From Testudinibacter crocodili (GTDB taxonomy: Bacteria; Pseudomonadota; Gammaproteobacteria; Enterobacterales; Pasteurellaceae): DNA of 44,278 nt. Within the stretch, counting starts at the first letter, position 1, and each line of letters starts with the position of its first letter. Under the pieces are notes generated by a model. It did not search any database. It saw only the letters and a list, made by a program, of their open reading frames with translations, and was not told the origin of the DNA. The position numbers and the translations under genes are program-made. Location: positions 1-44,278 of the forward strand of contig VDHG01000028.1 of assembly GCA_006228005.1 (NCBI GenBank). The letters run 5' to 3'. Below, in pieces: positions 27,253 to 36,442 of this stretch.

Positions 27253-27921
27253 ATGAAAAAATTATCCCGCTATTTAATGATCTCAAGTGCTTTTCTCCTG
27301 GTAGGTTGTGCCACGGAATCTTCCCGTACGGTAGAAACGCCACGTGTCGCTGCGTCGAAAACCGTGTATCAAGGCGTTAAAGTGCCGGTGGCAATTGGAC
27401 AGTTCGATAACCGTTCGGATTATCAAAACGGTATTTTTTCAGACGGTGTTGATCGTTTAGGCAGTCAGGCGCAAACGCTGTTGATGAGCGATTTGCAGCA
27501 AAGCGGACGTTTTTCGGTGCTCGATAGAACCAATATGAATGCGATTAAAAACGAAGCGCAGCTGAAAAAAATCGCCCAAAACTTGAAAGGAGCGCGTTAT
27601 GTGATTACCGGCGATGTCACCGAATTTGGGCGCAAAACCACTGGCGATCACCAATTATTCGGAATCTTGGGCAAAGGCAAATCGCAGGTGGCTTATGCTC
27701 GGGTGAATTTGAATATCGTCGATGTACAAACCTCCGAAGTGGTGTATTCCTCTCAAGGGGCGGGCGAATACAGCTTATCCAACCGTGAAGTGATCGGGTT
27801 CGGCGGTACGGCGGGCTATGATTCGACCCTAAACGGAAAAGTGTTGAGCTTGGCTATTCGTGAGGCGGTTGATAATTTGGTGACCGGACTGGAGAGCGGT
27901 GCTTGGTCGCCGAGTAAGTAA
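27253..27921 (+). CDS. CsgG/HfaB-like lipoprotein
   Basis: A 222-residue predicted outer-membrane lipoprotein with lipobox LVGC near residue 19 (followed by Ala, so not an Asp retention signal). The segments VPVAIGQFDNRSDYQNGIFSDGVDRLGSQAQTLLMSDLQQSGRFSVLDRTN and ARYVITGDVTEFGRKTTG match the CsgG/curli-assembly fold. Here the gene is not with curli genes but with DUF4810 and DUF799 lipoproteins, a recurring trio of unknown function. I chose ATG 27253, preceded by AAGGA; an earlier in-frame start at 27163 overlaps the previous gene. Confidence 0.9.
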   Translation: MKKLSRYLMISSAFLLVGCATESSRTVETPRVAASKTVYQGVKVPVAIGQFDNRSDYQNGIFSDGVDRLGSQAQTLLMSDLQQSGRFSVLDRTNMNAIKNEAQLKKIAQNLKGARYVITGDVTEFGRKTTGDHQLFGILGKGKSQVAYARVNLNIVDVQTSEVVYSSQGAGEYSLSNREVIGFGGTAGYDSTLNGKVLSLAIREAVDNLVTGLESGAWSPSK

Positions 27922-27930
27922 GGGACGGGC

Positions 27931-28302
27931 ATGATGAAACATTTATTAAAACCTGCTGTGAAGGCAGGGGTGTGTTGTTGCGTATTATTTTTGGTCGGCT
28001 GTGCAGCGAATACTGATCTTTACGCTTGGAAAGGCAATAGTTATGCCCAGAGTTTATATGATTATATGAATAGCGGCAGCGATGAAACTCAACAAATTGC
28101 AACCTTAGACTCAATTTTGGCGGAAGCGAATCAAAAAGGCAAAAAAGTGCCGCCCGGTTTATATGCGCAATTAGGATTATTGCACGCCAAACAAGGTGAT
28201 TGGAATAAGTCGCAGGAGTATTTTAATCTGGAAAAACAAGTATTTCCTGAGTCGGCGCAATATATTCACTTCCTACAAAATCAGAAAAGAGGGGGCAAAT
28301 GA
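27931..28302 (+). CDS. DUF4810 family lipoprotein
   Basis: A 123-residue predicted lipoprotein with lipobox LVGC (FLVGCAANT), then YAWKGNSYAQSLYDYMNSGSDETQQIATLDSILAEA and a TPR-like segment PPGLYAQLGLLHAKQGDWNKSQEYFNLEKQVFPES. It is the middle gene of the three-lipoprotein unit. A purine-rich stretch precedes the start. The stop overlaps the next start as ATGA. No enzymatic role can be read from it. Confidence 0.88.
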   Translation: MMKHLLKPAVKAGVCCCVLFLVGCAANTDLYAWKGNSYAQSLYDYMNSGSDETQQIATLDSILAEANQKGKKVPPGLYAQLGLLHAKQGDWNKSQEYFNLEKQVFPESAQYIHFLQNQKRGGK

Positions 28303-28976
28303 TGAGAACATTATGGATACTCATGCTTGTTTTGATTGGCGCGGTTTTGTCAGGTTGTTCGACAAATAGCGAGCCTTATGACTACTCAAACTTTTTAAAC
28401 AGCAAACCGCGTTCGATTTTGGTGTTGATGCCGACTAATGAATCGACCGAAGTGAAAGCGGCAAGTGCGGTATTGGCGAATACGGTCAAACCGTTGGCAG
28501 AAGCAGGATATTATGTTTTCCCGGTTGCGCTTGCCAATGATACTTTCCGCCATAATGGGGTGTATGAAGGGCATGATATTCAGCAGGTTTCCGCTAAAAA
28601 ATTGCAAGAGATTTTCGGTGCGGATAGCGCACTTTACCTGAATGTCACCCAATATGGCTCGACTTATATGGTGATTGATAGTGTCACTCAAGTCAGTGTG
28701 GAAGGCAAACTGGTCGATTTGCGTAACGGGGCGGTGCTATGGAATGGAAAAGCTGTTGCCTCCAGCAGCGAACAAGGGAACAGCAATGCCGGTAATCCTA
28801 TTGCAACTTTAATCACGGCGGCGGTTAAACAGATTATCAACACTGTTGCCGACGAAGGTTTCAATATTTCGGTGCTGGCAAGCCAACGTTTGCTTAACAG
28901 CGGTTATAACGGCGGTTTGTTGTACGGACCTTATTCACCGCACTACGGCAAAGATCCGCAGCTAAACGCACGGTAA
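28299..28976 (+). CDS. DUF799 (GNA1162-type) lipoprotein
   Basis: A 225-residue predicted lipoprotein with lipobox LSGC (GAVLSGCSTNS). The body contains KPRSILVLMPTNESTEVKAASAVLANTVKPLAEAGYYVFPVAL and SALYLNVTQYGSTYMVIDS, resembling the neisserial GNA1162/DUF799 family, whose fold is TolB-like. Coupled to the DUF4810 gene by ATGA. A rho-independent terminator follows, so this is probably the end of the trio operon. The three proteins may form one outer-membrane-associated assembly; that is inference from repeated linkage. Confidence 0.9.
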   Translation: MMRTLWILMLVLIGAVLSGCSTNSEPYDYSNFLNSKPRSILVLMPTNESTEVKAASAVLANTVKPLAEAGYYVFPVALANDTFRHNGVYEGHDIQQVSAKKLQEIFGADSALYLNVTQYGSTYMVIDSVTQVSVEGKLVDLRNGAVLWNGKAVASSSEQGNSNAGNPIATLITAAVKQIINTVADEGFNISVLASQRLLNSGYNGGLLYGPYSPHYGKDPQLNAR

Positions 28977-29000
28977 CGACTTATCTATCTGCTCTTAACA

Positions 29001-29032
29001 ACGATCGGGGTTAAAAACGCCGATCGTTTTTT
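29001..29032 (+). terminator. Rho-independent terminator after the lipoprotein operon
   Basis: ACGATCGG (29001-29008) pairs with CCGATCGT (29020-29027) around an 11-base A-rich loop, and is followed by a run of T. It lies 25 bp after the DUF799 stop and about 90 bp before glyQ. Confidence 0.9.
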
Positions 29033-29124
29033 ATATTCCGAAGAAATTACAACAAATCCAGTGATTTTAAAGTATAATGTCTGCCATTTTCTATTCTTAA
29101 TTCAACTAACATAAAAAAGCCGAT

Positions 29125-30033
29125 ATGAGTTCAACATTCAACGTAAAAACCTTTCAAGGTATGATACTCGCCCTGCAAGAATACTGGGCAAACGTGGGCT
29201 GCACGGTGGTGCAACCTTTTGATATGGAAGTCGGGGCGGGCACGTCACATCCGATGACCGCACTTCGGGCGTTAGGGCCGGAGCCGATGGCGTTTGCCTA
29301 TGTGCAGCCATCGCGTCGCCCGACCGACGGGCGTTATGGTGAAAACCCGAACCGTTTGCAGCACTATTACCAATTCCAAGTGGTGATCAAACCATCACCG
29401 GACAACATTCAGGAACTGTATTTAGACAGTTTAAAAATGCTTGGTTTTGACCCGACGCAAAATGATATCCGTTTTGTGGAAGATAACTGGGAAAACCCGA
29501 CGTTAGGCGCATGGGGTTTGGGCTGGGAAGTGTGGCTGAACGGCATGGAAGTGACCCAGTTTACCTATTTCCAACAAGTGGGCGGTTTGGAATGCAAACC
29601 GGTGACCGGCGAAATCACCTACGGTTTAGAGCGCTTGGCGATGTACATTCAAGGTGTGGACAGTGTGTATGACTTGGTGTGGTCGGACGGTGTGTTGGGC
29701 AAAACCACTTATGGCGATGTGTTCCACCAAAACGAAGTGGAGCAATCGACGTATAACTTTGAATACGCCAACACCGAATTTTTATTTTACTGCTTCGAAC
29801 AATACGAAAAAGAAGCGCAGCAACTGTTAGCATTGGAAAAACCGTTGCCGTTGCCGGCTTACGAACGTATTTTAAAAGCAGCGCACAGCTTTAACTTGCT
29901 GGATGCACGCAAAGCGATTTCGGTGACCGAACGCCAGCGCTATATTTTACGCATTCGTGCGCTGACGAAAGGCGTTGCTGAAGCCTATTATGCCAGCCGT
30001 GAAGCCTTGGGCTTTCCGGGCTGTAAAAAATAA
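29125..30033 (+). CDS. glyQ: Glycyl-tRNA synthetase alpha subunit
   Basis: Catalytic subunit of the bacterial alpha2-beta2 glycyl-tRNA synthetase. 302 residues, the usual length. Motifs: [37 protein letters not shown], then [35 protein letters not shown] and [26 protein letters not shown]. glyS normally follows closely; here a small thioredoxin-fold gene and two YhcG genes lie between. An uptake signal lies near 29258. Confidence 0.97.
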   Translation: MSSTFNVKTFQGMILALQEYWANVGCTVVQPFDMEVGAGTSHPMTALRALGPEPMAFAYVQPSRRPTDGRYGENPNRLQHYYQFQVVIKPSPDNIQELYLDSLKMLGFDPTQNDIRFVEDNWENPTLGAWGLGWEVWLNGMEVTQFTYFQQVGGLECKPVTGEITYGLERLAMYIQGVDSVYDLVWSDGVLGKTTYGDVFHQNEVEQSTYNFEYANTEFLFYCFEQYEKEAQQLLALEKPLPLPAYERILKAAHSFNLLDARKAISVTERQRYILRIRALTKGVAEAYYASREALGFPGCKK

Positions 30034-30058
30034 ACTGCAATAAAGAAGTAGGTAAACA

Positions 30059-30322
30059 ATGACCAAGCCAGTTCTGTTTTTCGCACACCTTTGCCCCGAC
30101 ACCGAGCCGTTTGTGGCGGAATTAAACGCCTTAAAGGTGGAGTATGAAAGCGTGAATATCTTTGAGAGTATGGCAAATTTTAAACGCTTTCTGAAATTGC
30201 GTGACACTGACCGCACTTTTGATGAGGCGAAACAAAACGGTTATATTGGCATTCCGGCGTTGTTGTTGGCAAACGGCGAAATTATTCTTGAGCTGAATGA
30301 ATTAAAACGCCTATTGGGTTAA
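30059..30322 (+). CDS. Small glutaredoxin/thioredoxin-fold protein
   Basis: An 87-residue protein whose pattern (KPVLFFAHLCPDTEPFVAELN, then YIGIPALLLANGEIIL, then a final helix LNELKRLLG) matches a glutaredoxin-like fold, with the cis-Pro in IGIPALL. Only a single Cys (CPDT) occupies the active-site position, so it would be monothiol or non-redox. It lies 25 bp after glyQ. AAGAAGTAGG upstream may serve as ribosome site. An uptake signal lies near 30212. The role is unknown. Confidence 0.75.
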   Translation: MTKPVLFFAHLCPDTEPFVAELNALKVEYESVNIFESMANFKRFLKLRDTDRTFDEAKQNGYIGIPALLLANGEIILELNELKRLLG

Positions 30323-30326
30323 GTCT

Positions 30327-31370
30327 ATGAATTCACTGCAAACGACCGAGCACCAATTAATCAGTAATATTGCGAATATTATCACCGCAGCACGCCAGCA
30401 AGTGCGGCAGACGGTGAATATCGCGATGGTGCAAAGCTATTGGCAAATCGGGCGTTTGATTGTAGAAGATGAGCAGCAAGGTGAACAACGTGCACAATAC
30501 GGAAAACATCTGTTACAAGCGATTTCGCAACGCTTAACAGACATGTTCGGTAAGGGATTTGATGTTACCAATCTACGTAATATGCGCTTGTTTTATTTAG
30601 CGTTTCCAATTCGAGACGCAGTGCGTCTCGAATTGAGTTGGACACATTATCGAAGTTTAATTCGCATTGAAAACCCACAAGCGAGGCAATGGTATCAGCA
30701 AGAAGCGATTGAAAATAACTGGTCTGCTAGAGCCTTAGATCGCCAAATTTCGGTTTTATATTACGAACGGTTATTAGCAAGCCAAAATAAAGCTGTTGTG
30801 GTACAGGAAGCCGAGCAAAAAACCGAACCGCTGAAAGAAACTATTCAAGATTATCTGCGTGATCCCTATATTTTGGATTTTCTGAATTTGCAGGATAAAA
30901 CCTATCAAGAAAACCAGATTGAACAAGCGATTATTAGCAATTTGCAAGATTTTCTGTTGGAACTCGGTAAAGGTTTTGCCTTTGTTGAACGACAAAAACG
31001 CGTACGGTTTGACGATGAAGATTTTTATATTGATTTGGTTTTCTATAATTTCAAACTGAAATGTTTTTTATTGATTGACCTCAAAATCGGCAAATTGAAG
31101 CATCAAGATATCGGGCAAATGGATACCTATGTACGGTTATATGACGAGCAATTTAAAGGCGAAGATGATAACCCGACCATCGGTTTAGTGTTATGCAGCG
31201 AACACAGCGAAGCAGTGGCGAAATATTCGGTACTTGCCGACAGAAAACAGATTTTCAGCTCAAAATATGTCGCATATTTACCAACCGAACAAGAATTGGA
31301 ACGGCAATTGACGACTAGTGTAATGCAAGTGCGAGAAGCAGCGGCAATGTATAAAGTAAAGTATAACTAA
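30327..31370 (+). CDS. YhcG/DUF1016 family PD-(D/E)XK nuclease-like protein, copy 1
   Basis: A 347-residue protein with an N-terminal DUF1016 helical domain (about 1-165) and a C-terminal restriction-endonuclease-like domain. The N-terminal part has SYWQIGRLIVEDEQQGEQRAQYG and LSWTHYRSLIRIENPQAR. The nuclease core is DEDFYIDLVFYN followed by FLLIDLKIGK (the D and the DLK of PD-DLK), near residues 232-262. The family's biological role is not established; its members often travel with defence or mobile genes. The gene starts 4 bp after the thioredoxin-fold gene and abuts copy 2. A perfect 29-bp palindrome lies inside it. Confidence 0.9.
   Translation: MNSLQTTEHQLISNIANIITAARQQVRQTVNIAMVQSYWQIGRLIVEDEQQGEQRAQYGKHLLQAISQRLTDMFGKGFDVTNLRNMRLFYLAFPIRDAVRLELSWTHYRSLIRIENPQARQWYQQEAIENNWSARALDRQISVLYYERLLASQNKAVVVQEAEQKTEPLKETIQDYLRDPYILDFLNLQDKTYQENQIEQAIISNLQDFLLELGKGFAFVERQKRVRFDDEDFYIDLVFYNFKLKCFLLIDLKIGKLKHQDIGQMDTYVRLYDEQFKGEDDNPTIGLVLCSEHSEAVAKYSVLADRKQIFSSKYVAYLPTEQELERQLTTSVMQVREAAAMYKVKYN
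30607..30635. repeat. Perfect 29-bp inverted repeat inside yhcG copy 1
   Basis: CAATTCGAGACGCA, one central G, then TGCGTCTCGAATTG: 14-bp arms with a single-base centre. It covers codons 94-103 (P-I-R-D-A-V-R-L-E-L) and ends exactly at the Leu codon of the conserved LSW motif. A palindrome with unrelated sequence lies at the same place in copy 2. Confidence 0.95.
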
Positions 31371-32414
31371 ATGGATAATAACCTTTTAATTTCATTAGAA
31401 AAATCACAAACCTTTGTGAACGAAATCAGTGAATTGATCCAATCGTCAAAACAGCGAGCGGCGGTTGCTGTGAATGCAGAATTGACCTTATTGTATTGGC
31501 ATATCGGACAGCGAATTCAGCAACAAGTATTGCAAGGTGAACGGGCTAAATATGGGCAGGAAATTCTTGCTGTATTGTCCAAGCATTTGACAGTGCAATT
31601 TGGCAAAGGTTGGAGTAAGCGCAATCTTGCCCAAATGATTAAATTCTCAATTGCTTTTCCTGATATTCAAATTTTGCAGACACTGTCTGCAAAATTGAGT
31701 TGGAGTCATTTTACTCAATTATCCTACATTGATGATGCCATAAAACGTGAATTTTATGCCACGATGGCGGCGCAAGAACGCTGGTCTACTCGAACCTTAG
31801 ATGAGCGAATCGGTTCGTTATTATTTGAACGGACAGCGATTTCTAAAAAGCCCGATGAAACCGTTATTCAAGAGCTTAATTTATTAAGAAAGCAGGGGCA
31901 GTATAATCAATCTTTGGTATTAAAAGATCCCTATATTTTGGATTTTTTAGAGTTGAATGATCGTTATTTAGAAAAAGATCTTGAAGATGCTATTTTGCGT
32001 GAAATAGAACAATTTTTGTTAGAATTGGGCGCTGGTTTTACCTTTATTGCCCGACAAAAACGAATTCAAATTGATAACGATGATTTTTATATTGATTTGT
32101 TATTTTATAACAGAAAATTAAAACGCTTAGTGGTGATTGATCTTAAAACGGAAGCATTCAATCACTCGCATAAGAGCCAAATGGAATTATATTTGGCATG
32201 GTTGGCAAAATATGAACAGGAAGAAGATGAAAATCCACCATTGGGCATTATTCTATGTACTTCAAAAAAGCAAGAACAAGTAGAATTATTGGATTTAAAA
32301 CAATCGGATATCCATATTGCTGAGTATTTAACCGTATTACCGTCTAAAAAGTTATTAGAACAGCGATTGCATTTGGCGGTCAAAAAAGCAAAACAGCGAT
32401 TTTCTCATGAATAA
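31371..32414 (+). CDS. YhcG/DUF1016 family PD-(D/E)XK nuclease-like protein, copy 2
   Basis: A second 347-residue member of the family; its start codon follows the copy 1 stop with no base between. The two are clearly related but far diverged in sequence. N-terminal features: LLYWHIGQRIQQQVLQGERAKYGQEIL and LSWSHFTQLSYIDD. Nuclease core: NDDFYIDLLFYN then LVVIDLKTEAFNH near residues 240-265. The invariant D and DLK residues are present in both copies, so both may be active. The tandem pair may be an old duplication or a co-acquired pair that could form a heteromer. It carries its own palindrome at the same codon position as copy 1. Confidence 0.9.
   Translation: MDNNLLISLEKSQTFVNEISELIQSSKQRAAVAVNAELTLLYWHIGQRIQQQVLQGERAKYGQEILAVLSKHLTVQFGKGWSKRNLAQMIKFSIAFPDIQILQTLSAKLSWSHFTQLSYIDDAIKREFYATMAAQERWSTRTLDERIGSLLFERTAISKKPDETVIQELNLLRKQGQYNQSLVLKDPYILDFLELNDRYLEKDLEDAILREIEQFLLELGAGFTFIARQKRIQIDNDDFYIDLLFYNRKLKRLVVIDLKTEAFNHSHKSQMELYLAWLAKYEQEEDENPPLGIILCTSKKQEQVELLDLKQSDIHIAEYLTVLPSKKLLEQRLHLAVKKAKQRFSHE
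31670..31696. repeat. Perfect 27-bp inverted repeat inside yhcG copy 2
   Basis: AATTTTGCAGACA, one central C, then TGTCTGCAAAATT: 13-bp arms with a single-base centre. It covers codons 100-109 (Q-I-L-Q-T-L-S-A-K-L) and ends within the Leu codon of LSW, the same place as in copy 1, although the bases differ. Confidence 0.95.
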
Positions 32415-32520
32415 AGCCCCACTTCCGCCTTAAAATAGGCACTAAAGTGCGGTTTTTAATAGACTATGTTTGATGAATAAAACGTGGTTAAGCTACGTTA
32501 AGTTAATAAAGAGAACAAAA

Positions 32521-34590
32521 ATGACAACACAAAATTTCCTTGCCGAGATCGGCACAGAAGAACTGCCACCGAAGGCGTTGAAAAAATTGGCAACCGCATT
32601 TGCCGAGAATATACAGCAAGCCCTAACTCAAGAAGGCTTAGCCTTCGACAACGTAGAATGGTTTGCGGCACCACGTCGTTTGGCGGTGAAAGTGAGCGCG
32701 TTAGCGACTGAACAGCCGAGCAAGCTGATCGAAAAACGCGGACCGGCAGTGTCGGCGGCGTTTGATGCCGAAGGCAAGCCGACCAAAGCAGCGGAGGGCT
32801 GGGCGCGTGGTTGTGGCATCAGCGTGGAGCAGGCGGAGCGAGTCGCCACTGATAAAGGCGAATGGTTGTTTTACCGCACGTTGGAAGCCGGCAAGCAGAC
32901 TAAAACGCTGTTGATCGATTTGGTCGCCAATGCGTTAGATAAATTACCGATTGCCAAGCCGATGCGTTGGGCAGACAAAACCGTGCAATTTATCCGTCCG
33001 GTGCATACTGTCACCTTGTTATTGGGCGATGAGCTGATTGAAGGTGAAATTTTGGGCGTAGCGAGTGGCACGACTATTCGCGGGCACCGTTTTTTAGGCG
33101 AGCGTGAATTCCAAATCAGTCACGCCGATCAATATCCTGCGTTGTTAGCGGAAAAAGGCAGCGTGATTGCCGATTTTGAGCAGCGTAAAGCGATTATCCG
33201 TCAAGCAGCGGAGCAAGCTGCGACCGCACTTGGTGGCATTGCCGATATCGAAGACGATCTGCTGGACGAAGTGACTTCATTGGTGGAGTACCCGAATGTG
33301 CTGACCGCCACCTTTGAAGAGCGCTTTTTGGCGGTGCCAGCGGAAGCCTTGGTTTACACCATGAAAGGCGATCAAAAGTATTTCCCGATTTATGACAAAG
33401 ACGGAAAATTATTACCGCACTTTATCTTTGTTTCCAATATCAATCCGCAAGATCCAACGGCGATCATCGAAGGTAACGAAAAAGTAGTGCGTCCACGTTT
33501 AAGCGATGCGGAATTTTTCTTTAAAACTGACTTAAAACAGCGTTTAGAAGACAATTTACCACGCTTGGAAACAGTGTTGTTCCAACAACAACTGGGCACT
33601 TTGCGTGACAAAACTGTAAGAATCGAGCAACTAAGCGGTATTATCGCGGCACAAATCGGTGCGGATGAAACTCAAGCCAAACGTGCCGGCTTGCTGTCGA
33701 AATGTGATCTGATGACCAATATGGTGTTTGAATTCACCGATACGCAAGGCGTGATGGGGATGCACTATGCTCGTCATGATGGTGAAGATGAAGCCGTAGC
33801 AGTGGCGTTAAACGAGCAATATATGCCACGTTTTGCCGGTGATGAACTACCGCACAGTCTGGTGGCGTGTTCAGTGGCGTTGGCGGATAAATTGGATACC
33901 CTGAGCGGCATTTTCGGTATCGGGCAACACCCGAAAGGTGATAAAGATCCGTTTGCGTTGCGCCGTGCCGCCTTGGGTGTGTTGCGGATTATCGTCGAGA
34001 AAAAACTGCCGTTGGATTTACAACAACTGGTTGAAAGTGCAGTGGCATTATACGGTGATAAGCTGAGCAATGCCAACGTGGTGGCGGACGTAGTGGACTT
34101 TATGCTCGGTCGTTTCCGTGCCTGGTACCAAGACGAAGGCTTCAGTGTTGATGTGATCCAAGCAGTGTTGGCACGCCGTCCGACCAAACCTGCCGATTTT
34201 GACAAACGCGTGCGCGCGGTGACACATTTCCGCACCTTAGATTGCGCCGCAGCGCTGGCAGCCGCCAACAAACGTGTATCGAATATTTTGGCAAAAGTGG
34301 AAGGCGAATTACCGACTGTAGTCAACCGCACTTTGTGCCAAGATGCAGCGGAAATTGCGTTGGCGGAGCAAGTGACGGCGTTGCAACAAAAATTGCAACC
34401 GCTGTTTGCCAACGGCGACTACCAAACCGCACTTGAGCAGCTAGCCGCCTTGCGTCAGCCGATTGATAATTTCTTCGATAATGTGATGGTGAATGCGCAA
34501 GATCCAGCGTTGCGCAACAACCGCTTGGCACTATTACACAATCTGCGTGAATTGTTCTTGCAAGTGGCGGATATTTCGTTGTTGCAATAA
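32521..34590 (+). CDS. glyS: Glycyl-tRNA synthetase beta subunit
   Basis: tRNA-binding subunit of the tetrameric glycyl-tRNA synthetase. 689 residues, the same length as in E. coli, when started at ATG 32521 (protein begins [20 protein letters not shown], which is the family N-terminus). An in-frame start at 32470 is rejected because it adds 17 unrelated residues. Motifs include [29 protein letters not shown], the long [17 protein letters not shown] and [27 protein letters not shown]. The C-terminal anticodon-binding part ends [21 protein letters not shown]. It carries several uptake signals (near 33224, 34327 and 34427). The 106-bp gap before it includes an uptake signal near 32445. Confidence 0.97.
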   Translation: MTTQNFLAEIGTEELPPKALKKLATAFAENIQQALTQEGLAFDNVEWFAAPRRLAVKVSALATEQPSKLIEKRGPAVSAAFDAEGKPTKAAEGWARGCGISVEQAERVATDKGEWLFYRTLEAGKQTKTLLIDLVANALDKLPIAKPMRWADKTVQFIRPVHTVTLLLGDELIEGEILGVASGTTIRGHRFLGEREFQISHADQYPALLAEKGSVIADFEQRKAIIRQAAEQAATALGGIADIEDDLLDEVTSLVEYPNVLTATFEERFLAVPAEALVYTMKGDQKYFPIYDKDGKLLPHFIFVSNINPQDPTAIIEGNEKVVRPRLSDAEFFFKTDLKQRLEDNLPRLETVLFQQQLGTLRDKTVRIEQLSGIIAAQIGADETQAKRAGLLSKCDLMTNMVFEFTDTQGVMGMHYARHDGEDEAVAVALNEQYMPRFAGDELPHSLVACSVALADKLDTLSGIFGIGQHPKGDKDPFALRRAALGVLRIIVEKKLPLDLQQLVESAVALYGDKLSNANVVADVVDFMLGRFRAWYQDEGFSVDVIQAVLARRPTKPADFDKRVRAVTHFRTLDCAAALAAANKRVSNILAKVEGELPTVVNRTLCQDAAEIALAEQVTALQQKLQPLFANGDYQTALEQLAALRQPIDNFFDNVMVNAQDPALRNNRLALLHNLRELFLQVADISLLQ

Positions 34591-34608
34591 AAATATATAA
34601 CACAGCGA

Positions 34609-34641
34609 AGCCATCGAATCTCAGGTTTGATGGCTTTTTTT
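34609..34641 (+). terminator. Rho-independent terminator after glyS
   Basis: AGCCATCGAATC (34609-34620) pairs with GTTTGATGGCT (34625-34635) around a short loop and is followed by seven T. It lies 19 bp after glyS and ends just before the stop of the convergent gmhB, so it may serve both directions. Confidence 0.88.
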
Positions 34642-34643
34642 AT

Positions 34644-35216
34644 TTATTTAAACTTAGCGATATATTTAGGCAAATCCGCCACTGAATCCAGCACTGCTTC
34701 GGCGAATTGTTCGCCTTCAGTGGTGACGGTTTTGCCGCTGCGAACCAAGATATTATGTGCGATACCAGCCGCTTTACCTGCCATGAGATCTTCGATTTTG
34801 TCACCGACCATAAAAGAGTGGTTCGGGTCGATGTTCAATTCTTGAATCGCTTGCAGCAACATACCCGGTTTGGGTTTGCGGCAGTCGCAGTCTTGGCGGT
34901 ATTCGCCGATGCCGTCGGGCAGGTGCGGGCAGTAGTAAATGCCGTCGAAATCGACACCGCGATCCGCCAGCGACCAGTCAAACCATTCCGTCAGTTGCAA
35001 AAATTGATCTTCACTGAAATAACCGCGAGCAATGCCGGATTGATTGGTGACCAACACCAGCAAATAGCCCATTTGTTTTAATTCCAGCAAGGCTTCGATG
35101 CAACCGTCGATAAACTCAAACCGATCAATTTCATATACATAACCGTGATCGATATTGATGGTTCCGTCACGATCTAAAAAAATTGCTTTTTCCACATTTT
35201 CCTCACTTAAATTCAT
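34644..35216 (-). CDS. gmhB: D-glycero-beta-D-manno-heptose-1,7-bisphosphate 7-phosphatase
   Basis: HAD-superfamily phosphatase of ADP-heptose synthesis for the inner core of lipopolysaccharide or lipooligosaccharide. 190 residues. HAD motif I is FLDRDGTIN; motif II VTNQSG; the zinc-binding insert shows CPHLPDG with CDCRKPKPG (Cys-His-Cys-Cys); motif [21 protein letters not shown]. It reads against glyS, sharing the terminator region. The ATG at 35216 is supported by the conserved start of the phosphatase core about 10 residues later. Confidence 0.95.
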   Translation of the reverse strand: MNLSEENVEKAIFLDRDGTINIDHGYVYEIDRFEFIDGCIEALLELKQMGYLLVLVTNQSGIARGYFSEDQFLQLTEWFDWSLADRGVDFDGIYYCPHLPDGIGEYRQDCDCRKPKPGMLLQAIQELNIDPNHSFMVGDKIEDLMAGKAAGIAHNILVRSGKTVTTEGEQFAEAVLDSVADLPKYIAKFK

Positions 35217-35233
35217 GTTTTGCTGTTTAGCAT

Positions 35234-35330
35234 AGTACTTTTTAGCACAAAAAGACGCAGAAGCAGCAAGCTATCAACGGATTTTGCTATAAAGTTGATA
35301 GCTTATAATTTGTTGTTATAAAAAAGTACT
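35234..35330. repeat. Nested inverted repeats between gmhB and metN
   Basis: The outer arms AGTACTTTTT (35234-35243) and AAAAAGTACT (35321-35330) enclose an inner hairpin AAGCTATCAAC (35268-35278) / GTTGATAGCTT (35294-35304). The 97-bp structure fills most of the gap between the divergent genes and could be a small MITE or a shared regulatory structure. No coding capacity. Confidence 0.7.
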
Positions 35331-35339
35331 AACTACTGG

Positions 35340-35367
35340 TTGACATAGCAATCTGGACGTCTAAAAT
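35340..35367 (+). promoter_or_regulatory. metN promoter with overlapping MetJ boxes
   Basis: A consensus -35 TTGACA (35340-35345) and -10 TAAAAT (35362-35367) are spaced by 16 bp. Between them lie two adjacent 8-bp met-box-like units, AGCAATCT (35347-35354, 5 of 8) and GGACGTCT (35355-35362, 7 of 8 to AGACGTCT). MetJ with S-adenosylmethionine would block this promoter. It lies about 40 bp before metN. Confidence 0.75.
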
Positions 35368-35407
35368 AGCAAAATCATTTTGATAATCCCCATTATAAAG
35401 GGCTTAT

Positions 35408-36442
35408 ATGATTAAGCTAAAAAATATTAATAAAATTTTTGAGGTCAAAGGCAAAAAGCTGACCGCACTTGACAACGTCAATCTGGAGATTCCGAAAGGG
35501 CAGATTTGTGGCGTGATCGGCGCGTCGGGTGCCGGAAAAAGCACGCTGATTCGTTGTGCCAATTTGCTGGAACAGCCGACCAGCGGGCAAGTGTTTGTGG
35601 ATGGTGAAGAGTTGACCGCAATGAGTGACATACAATTGGTTGCTGCCCGTCGCCATATCGGTATGATTTTTCAGCATTTTAACCTGTTGAGTAGCCGTAC
35701 GGTGTTTGGCAATGTGGCGCTACCATTGGAATTGATCGGCATGAATAAAGCAACGCTGACCAAACGTGTTGATGAATTGCTGGAATTGGTCGGCTTGAGT
35801 GATAAGAAGCACGTGTATCCGAGCAATCTGTCCGGCGGTCAAAAACAACGGGTGGCAATTGCGCGTGCTTTGGCATCTGAGCCAAAAGTGTTATTGTGTG
35901 ACGAAGCCACTAGTGCGCTGGATCCGGCGACGACCCAGTCAATCTTAGCACTGTTGCAAGAGATCAATCAGAAATTGGGCTTGACTATTTTGTTGATTAC
36001 CCACGAAATGGAAGTAGTGAAGCAGATTTGCCATCAGGTGGTGGTGATTGATAAGGGGCAATTGGTTGAAAGTGGTAGTGTCAGCGAAATTTTTTCTAAC
36101 CCGAAAACCGAATTGGCAAAAAGTTTTATCCAATCGACCTTTCGGATTAACCTGCCGAAAGAGTATATGGAGCAGCTCTCCGCTGCCCCGAAGGGTGCGA
36201 ACTCTTATCCGATTATCAAATTTGAATTTACCGGACGTTCGGTCGATGCGCCGCTGTTGTCACAAACCTCGAAAAAGTTTGGCGTGGATTTGAGTATTTT
36301 GGTGTCGCAAATTGATTATATCGGTGGCGTGAAGTTCGGGTTTACCATTGCGGAAGTCGAAGGTCCGGAAGATGCGATTACCGAAACAAAAATTTATTTA
36401 ATGGAACATAATGTGCGGGTTGAGGTGCTGGGATATGTTTGA
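35408..36442 (+). CDS. metN: Methionine ABC importer ATP-binding protein MetN
   Basis: ATPase of the D,L-methionine importer MetNIQ. 344 residues: Walker [10 protein letters not shown] near residue 38, Q-loop [14 protein letters not shown], signature [15 protein letters not shown], Walker [14 protein letters not shown]-loop [12 protein letters not shown]-terminal regulatory (NIL/ACT-like) domain occupies about 265-344 ([18 protein letters not shown] and [17 protein letters not shown]) and mediates inhibition by methionine. An uptake signal lies near 35462. It overlaps metI by 8 bp. A MetJ-type operator lies upstream. Confidence 0.97.
   Translation: MIKLKNINKIFEVKGKKLTALDNVNLEIPKGQICGVIGASGAGKSTLIRCANLLEQPTSGQVFVDGEELTAMSDIQLVAARRHIGMIFQHFNLLSSRTVFGNVALPLELIGMNKATLTKRVDELLELVGLSDKKHVYPSNLSGGQKQRVAIARALASEPKVLLCDEATSALDPATTQSILALLQEINQKLGLTILLITHEMEVVKQICHQVVVIDKGQLVESGSVSEIFSNPKTELAKSFIQSTFRINLPKEYMEQLSAAPKGANSYPIIKFEFTGRSVDAPLLSQTSKKFGVDLSILVSQIDYIGGVKFGFTIAEVEGPEDAITETKIYLMEHNVRVEVLGYV

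Noticed and set aside
32470-32520. Longer GlyS N-terminus
   Set aside because: The family N-terminus starts at 32521 and gives the standard length.
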